DNA of 64,000 nt from Ditylenchus dipsaci. Its lineage: Eukaryota; Nematoda; Chromadorea; Rhabditida; Anguinidae. The position numbers and the translations under genes are program-made. Positions 51,394-64,000 of this stretch are shown here, one piece after another. The stretch covers positions 62,001-126,000 of the forward strand of contig SADC01000009.1 of assembly GCA_004194705.1 (NCBI GenBank), read 5' to 3'. The notes beneath the pieces are model-generated. The model searched no databases and had not been told where the DNA came from. It saw only the letters and a list, made by a program, of their open reading frames with translations. The number at the start of each line of letters is the position of its first letter. Positions within the stretch are counted from its first letter, which is position 1.

Positions 51394-52720
51394 ATTCTAC
51401 CCCCACAATCTTATGCAATCACACGACGAGAAACTGACAAATCAAATAGTTAACACACTGCTTGAAGACGAAATGCTGACGGCAACCACTTGAAAACACT
51501 AGAAGGAATCACAGGCTTGAGGCTGAAAAGAAAAAAATATTATTTCGCAAACCGCTCCCTCTCTCCACATTCAACAAAGAATAAAAAAGAGTGTTTATGA
51601 CTCAACCGCATCTACAAAAGACAGCCAAGCAAGAAAAGGACAGCACCAACCGAAATTCAATTCAAAAAAGCATTAGCAAAATAAAGCTATACGGCCTCCT
51701 ATTTTTATCTCATTCCAATCAACAACCGTCAAAAAATGGCTCATAATTGGCCGCGTCGCCAGGGAACAAAAAACACAAGTAGTCAGAGAGCCAACAACAA
51801 CAATAATAGTGGGGTGAAGGACGCACGCGTGGCAAAATCACCTCTAAAAGGGGTATTTGAACACCAGTTTGTCTCAAGTGGAATTCAAATTTTTGTTGGC
51901 AATCCATCTATCTGGCTTTTTGTTGGTGGAGCAGAGTACAGAGGGTTGAAAATTTTTGAGCGATACTGTAATAATTTTAATTGTCTTTGCTTTTTTCTCT
52001 ATTTCTCTTTGCTTTTTTCTTATTACTCTCTTGTTGCTGGAGCTTTTGAAAAGTGTGAAGAGGAAAAAGTGCTCATATATGTATGCAAGAGACTTGTCCG
52101 GGTGTGTCTGCATGTTTGAGTGTGTAATTACACCGGTCATGACTTTTTTCAGTTTTAATAATTTGTTTGCATGTTGTAAAGCTTGAAAAGCATAAGATTC
52201 TGAGCCCCGACATAGTGAAACTTCTTTAACTTCGACCCCTACCTGGGTCTGATGCTTTTTTACATCAATTTTCGGAGTTTTTTTTGCTAATTGTCTTTTG
52301 TCGGTTTTGTCCAAAAAATGACAAGGATTTAGATTTGTGTAAATTTGGTTTTTGTAAATTTTGCCATCAAGTTTTGCCATCAAAACTCGCGGTTACCGTG
52401 AAGCGCTAATCTCTTTGAAGAAACCGTAGTCATTCTTAGAAACGACTGGTAAAATCGGAATTTTTACGATTTTCGGCCCTAAACTAGAGAAGGACAGTTT
52501 TTGTTTCTTTGAACCCCGTTTTGATTTTTCGTGATGTTTTAGGCAAGGGTTGTCCAGCGTATGTTAGGATGGACTGAAACATTTCTTAAATTTTTTATCT
52601 TCGGCTAATCCTTGACTAACCCTAAAAAACTACAAAAATCGACAGGGTGGACCAGGCAGGAAAAAACTATCCTCCTCTCTTGTATTAAGCCTGATTTTCA
52701 TACTAGAGTCTAGTCAGTAA
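51394..52720. other. SCAMP 5' region and downstream spacer
   Basis: 51394-51535 is the likely 5' UTR of SCAMP on the minus strand. Upstream of it, near 51600-51760, the sequence is less AT-rich and has ATTGG/CCAAT-like words, so a promoter is possible. Further right a decayed pogo-type sequence (52215-52400) keeps only ACCTGGGTCTGATGCTTTTT. Confidence 0.4.
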
Positions 52721-52734
52721 ACTGCAGTGTTTTG

Positions 52735-53070
52735 CTGGAGACGCGTTTTGGACCTGCGAGTGAGAGTGAGTGAGAATGACATTTGTCCTCACAGCCTGTG
52801 AGTGAAAATTCAAAAAATTGTTCTCACAGGGTGTGACTGAGAGTGAGAATTTTTTTTGTCCTCACAGCTTGAGAGTCATAGCGAGAATAAAAAAAAGTTT
52901 CAATTCTGAGTGAAAACCTCACTAACAGTGAGAATCTCACTGAAAATGAGAGTGAGTGTAAATAATAATAATTTTTTTGTCCTCACAGTCAGTGAGTGAG
53001 AGTAGAAAAAAACCCTGTGAGTGAGAGTGAGTGAGATTCTTCCTCGCAGTTAGCTGAGCAAAACACTGGT
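52735..53070. repeat. Low-complexity GTGAGTGAGAGTGA tract
   Basis: Repeated GTGAGTGAGA words alternate with TTGTCCTCACAG. The outer GCAGTGTTTTGCTGG and CAGCTGAGCAAAACACTGG-type ends are mirrored, so this is a microsatellite-rich foldback. Confidence 0.7.
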
Positions 53071-53084
53071 AAAATGACTGATCG

Positions 53085-53360
53085 ATTTGGCTAGGATACA
53101 TTTGGCAAAAACAAAACTTGGCAAAACGAAACTTGGCAAAAACGAAAGTTGGCAAAAAAATTGCCTTGGTCCCCCTGTTGTCCGAAAATGTCTAAAAATC
53201 GAAATTTTTTCTCTTCTCCCAAAACGCAAAAAGGCAATTTTTTGCCAACTTTCGTTTTACTAAGTTTCGTTTTGCCAAATTTCGTTTTGCCGACTTTCGT
53301 TTTGACAAAACCCACGTTTGCCAAGTTTCGTTTTTGCCAAATGTATCCTAGCCATCGATT
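53085..53360. repeat. Foldback of GGCAAAACGAAACTT units with CCTTGGTCCCCC
   Basis: GGCTAGGATACATTTGGC and arrays of GGCAAAACGAAACTT at the left are answered by inverse arrays AAGTTTCGTTTTGCC and GCCAAATGTATCCTAGCC at the right. The hinge carries GCCTTGGTCCCCCTGTTG. Confidence 0.85.
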
Positions 53361-53916
53361 TTGGCAAAAGACTCCAAAAAATGAGGTAAAAAAGTGTCGA
53401 AGTCAGCAAATAAGCTGATGATGTCATATCGGGACTTAACTGTAGCTAATTTTAGCCTGTTTGTTCACCTGTTTTGATTTAACACTTTGTGTCTTTCCGT
53501 TGTTTGTTTACCTATATGCTTAAGATGCATTTAATTGACTGGCATCTCCAAACTGAAGTAACAGCCATTTAATTTTCGTATTCTATTACTTTTGCTCCAA
53601 TTACTTGGTGGGGTAAATTGGTGAACTTGATTCACCTCGACTGGTGTCTCCTCTCTTGTGGACTGTCTGCCTGTTTGTTTTGGGCTATTAGTAGTAGTGG
53701 GTGGTGATGCTGGTGGATTGTACTACTCTTTTCATTTTGTTGGTGCTACTTTTCAGGTGTTGTGTTCTTCTGTCTCTCTCGCTTTTTCATGCAACTTCTT
53801 TTCTTCTCTGCTGTTTTCATTGCAAAGGTATCTTCTATCTGGAGATAGTTAACAAAAAAAATCGGGTAGTGTCAAACCAACCGACCGACTGTTTTCTTAT
53901 TTACTTAAAATATACG

Positions 53917-54274
53917 CTCGGGGTATTCTGTTTTGACAGTCCAATCCCAAATATCGCAACGATTCCAATCTTGCCAATCGTTTTTTAAAAATTAAAAGTT
54001 TTTGCCATTTAAAAACAAACCCTGGATATAAGGCCACCCCTTTTTTGAAAACTGATGACCTTATATCCAGGTTTTGTTTTTTGAATGGCAAAACATTTTT
54101 GTTTTCAAAAAACGATCGGCAAAATCGAAATCCTTGCGATATTTGGGATCAGACTATAAAAACAGAAACGGCAAAACCTTTTGAAAATCGAGGAATAATC
54201 GAAAATAAAAAAAGAGTCCAACCCTAGGCGGGAACGAACTTTTGGGGGTGGCCTTATATCCAGGTTCGACTTAA
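53917..54274. mobile_element. Pogo-type MITE, left terminus lost
   Basis: The centre has CTGGATATAAGGCCACCCC and GACCTTATATCCAGG. The right end has GTGGCCTTATATCCAGGTTC. The AACGAACTTTTGGGGGTGG block precedes the end. The left copy starts only at TCTGTTTTGACAGTCC. Confidence 0.75.
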
Positions 54275-54307
54275 TGAATTTAAAAAAAGTAGTCAATTTT
54301 TTCGGAT

Positions 54308-54460
54308 GCCGTATATTCTCTATCAAACGCCCCCTCTCTAATAAACGCACCCCTAATTTTTGACTAAGATGTCAGACTTAGGGCCACTTTTGATTTTCAA
54401 TTTCAGAATTTTTAATGTGTTGAAAAGTAAACGTCCTGGGGCGTTTAATAGAGAAAATAA
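54308..54460. mobile_element. MITE of the TACCGTATTT group
   Basis: CCGTATATTCTCTATCAAAC with GCCCCC is mirrored by GGGGCGTTTAATAGAGAAAA. The terminal bases are partly eroded. Confidence 0.65.
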
Positions 54461-54479
54461 AGTAATGGAGCAACAGAAC

Positions 54480-54652
54480 CTTTGGGCCCCACTCGCCAGA
54501 ACCAAAGGGGTCCCAGTCATTGTAAGTCTAATCTATGCAAAAAAATGTTCAATTTGAATTCGCGCCTTACTTATTTTTCGCATAGATTAGACTTAAAATG
54601 ACTGGGACCCCTTTGGTTCTGGCGAGTGGGGCCCCAAAGGTTCTGGATAGCC
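54480..54652. repeat. Hairpin with about 75 bp arms
   Basis: AGAACCTTTGGGCCCCACTC, GCCAGAACCAAAGGGGTCCC and GTCTAATCTATGC on the left return inverted almost without mismatch on the right. The loop is about 45 bp. The arm GC content is higher than the surroundings. Confidence 0.9.
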
Positions 54653-55899
54653 AAAGTAATTTACTAATTTTTCAAAATTTTGAGATCGCAGTCATATCTT
54701 TAAACCATTTGAAATTTTAAGGGGGCTGTAAAATAAGGTATCCTAGTAGAGATACAGCGGTATCGTATTTTTAAATTTCAACTATCCATATGTGTGTGCT
54801 GTCAATCAGTTGATTTGTGTGCCGTTCGACTTTACTCCTTTCATTTTTTTGTTTTTGACTCCTCCTTCTCCTGTCTCAATTAACTGTTTCCAAAACTCGT
54901 CACTGAGATTTCGAGAAGAGAGCAAAAACAACCTTCAACCCTTTTACGGTTTTTCAAAAAAAAGACTGTCTTTTTGTTGTAGTAAAAACTGCTTTTCAAA
55001 TAATGTAATTAATCAAGTGGAAAATGGGTTAACTGATCAGCGGGAACAGGGTTGCTGCTCCCACTGTTTTTTAAATTCCCATTATCGATTTAATTGTATC
55101 AATCTCATGTTTGGTCATTCAAAATTTGTTTACCATGGTTGAACAGAGAGTATTTTGAGTAGTCTAGTTGAAAATAACTTTTTTAAAGCAAATGCAAGCG
55201 GTTTCAGACACATTAGATGCGATAGTTTTTGATACAAAATTTAGATGTTACTAAAGTTCTAAAAAGCTTCTAGAGTGCAATAAACAGTCATATATAGGGG
55301 TTCCCATGTATTTTTTTTTAAAAATCTGATATATCGTCTTTAATATTCAAAAACCATACAGTTTTTGAGCAAAAATCAAGACAGAACGGGCTGGGACACT
55401 AGCAAAGAATCGGTTCCCATTTTCGCCTTGGTCCCCTGTTGCTTTTTTCAAAAATATGCCTTGGTCATCCTTGTTGATTTTTTTTAAGAAAAAATGGGAA
55501 CAGATTATCCACTAGTGCCCGGGTCACCGAATATTGCAAAATTTTGGCCTGAATTGAGTTGTTGAAAAGGAATTCGGCGATCACTACTTCTGTCCGATTT
55601 TCATGCTAATTTGCTCTAAAAGTCAGACATTTTTTTTATTTTTCACGCAAAAATTCTCAAAAATAGCTTTATCTCTGTTTCGAACTTCTAAATCCTGACA
55701 TTTCTGAAAAAACAAGCGAAGCACGTTTTCAAGAGTAAACATATACTGACGCCATTTTTTACTGAATTTTATTGAAAACCAGTGTACTGTGCGTGTTTAT
55801 CAAAAAAATTGCATATAGATTTTAATTATTTGTATGTTTGCAGGCCTTCTCATTGGTTCGTAATGCGCAAAAAGCTATGTAGTGTGTGCCAGTCAATAG

Positions 55900-64000
<8,101 letters not shown>

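Noticed and set aside
51736..52119. Plus-strand gene of 127 codons beside the SCAMP start
   Set aside because: Good-looking start context, but the frame degrades into Phe/Ser/Leu-rich AT sequence without family features.
53091..53418. Lys/Thr- or Phe/Val-rich frames
   Set aside because: They are the GGCAAAACGAAACTT array read in several frames.

Overview
The window is AT-rich animal nuclear DNA. The genes are split by spliceosomal introns, either about 45-70 nt or kilobases long, with GT...AG ends and T-rich TTTTTAG or TTTTCAG acceptors. The recognisable proteins include a SCAMP, a TULP4-like WD40 protein and a nucleoside diphosphate kinase, so the source is an animal. Very short introns and polypyrimidine-AG acceptors just upstream of several start codons suggest an invertebrate with spliced-leader trans-splicing. 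I cannot place it to a phylum. There is one N gap (14271-14287), and many coding exons carry single-base frame breaks that look like homopolymer undercalls.

Layout. 1-9830: no supported gene, mostly palindromic repeats and tandem arrays. 9831-12166: a nearly whole pogo/Tigger transposon with its transposase. 12247-15150: exon-like pieces of an unrecognised gene. 15300-22240: repeats, including a PIF/Harbinger fragment, pogo-type MITEs and foldbacks. 22906-23481: group I NDP kinase. 25863-32794: OTU-type cysteine protease gene, whose 3.9 kb intron holds a palindromic MITE interrupted by a Mutator-like element with its own minus-strand gene. 33277-36600: nested foldbacks with tRNA-like sequences. 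36735-37904: HMG-box protein. 40284-43454: RING-finger protein. 45047-51393 (minus): complete SCAMP gene in 8 exons. 55915 to beyond the right edge: TULP4-like gene, with 7 exons visible.

Mobile DNA dominates. Pogo-type MITEs share a fixed terminal frame (CAGTCRA...) around a variable word that is repeated, and changes in step, at both ends and near the centre of each element. A second MITE group begins TACCGTATTTTCTCTAA. A third, with a GC-rich hairpin core, has eight copies. A short CCTTGGTCCCC motif sits at the hinge or edge of many long palindromes, several of which are nested two or three deep inside introns.

The OTU, HMG-box and RING genes lie in a row on one strand and all carry Ser/Asp/Glu-rich segments. 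This hints at a ubiquitin-related neighbourhood, but nothing in the sequence proves a functional link.
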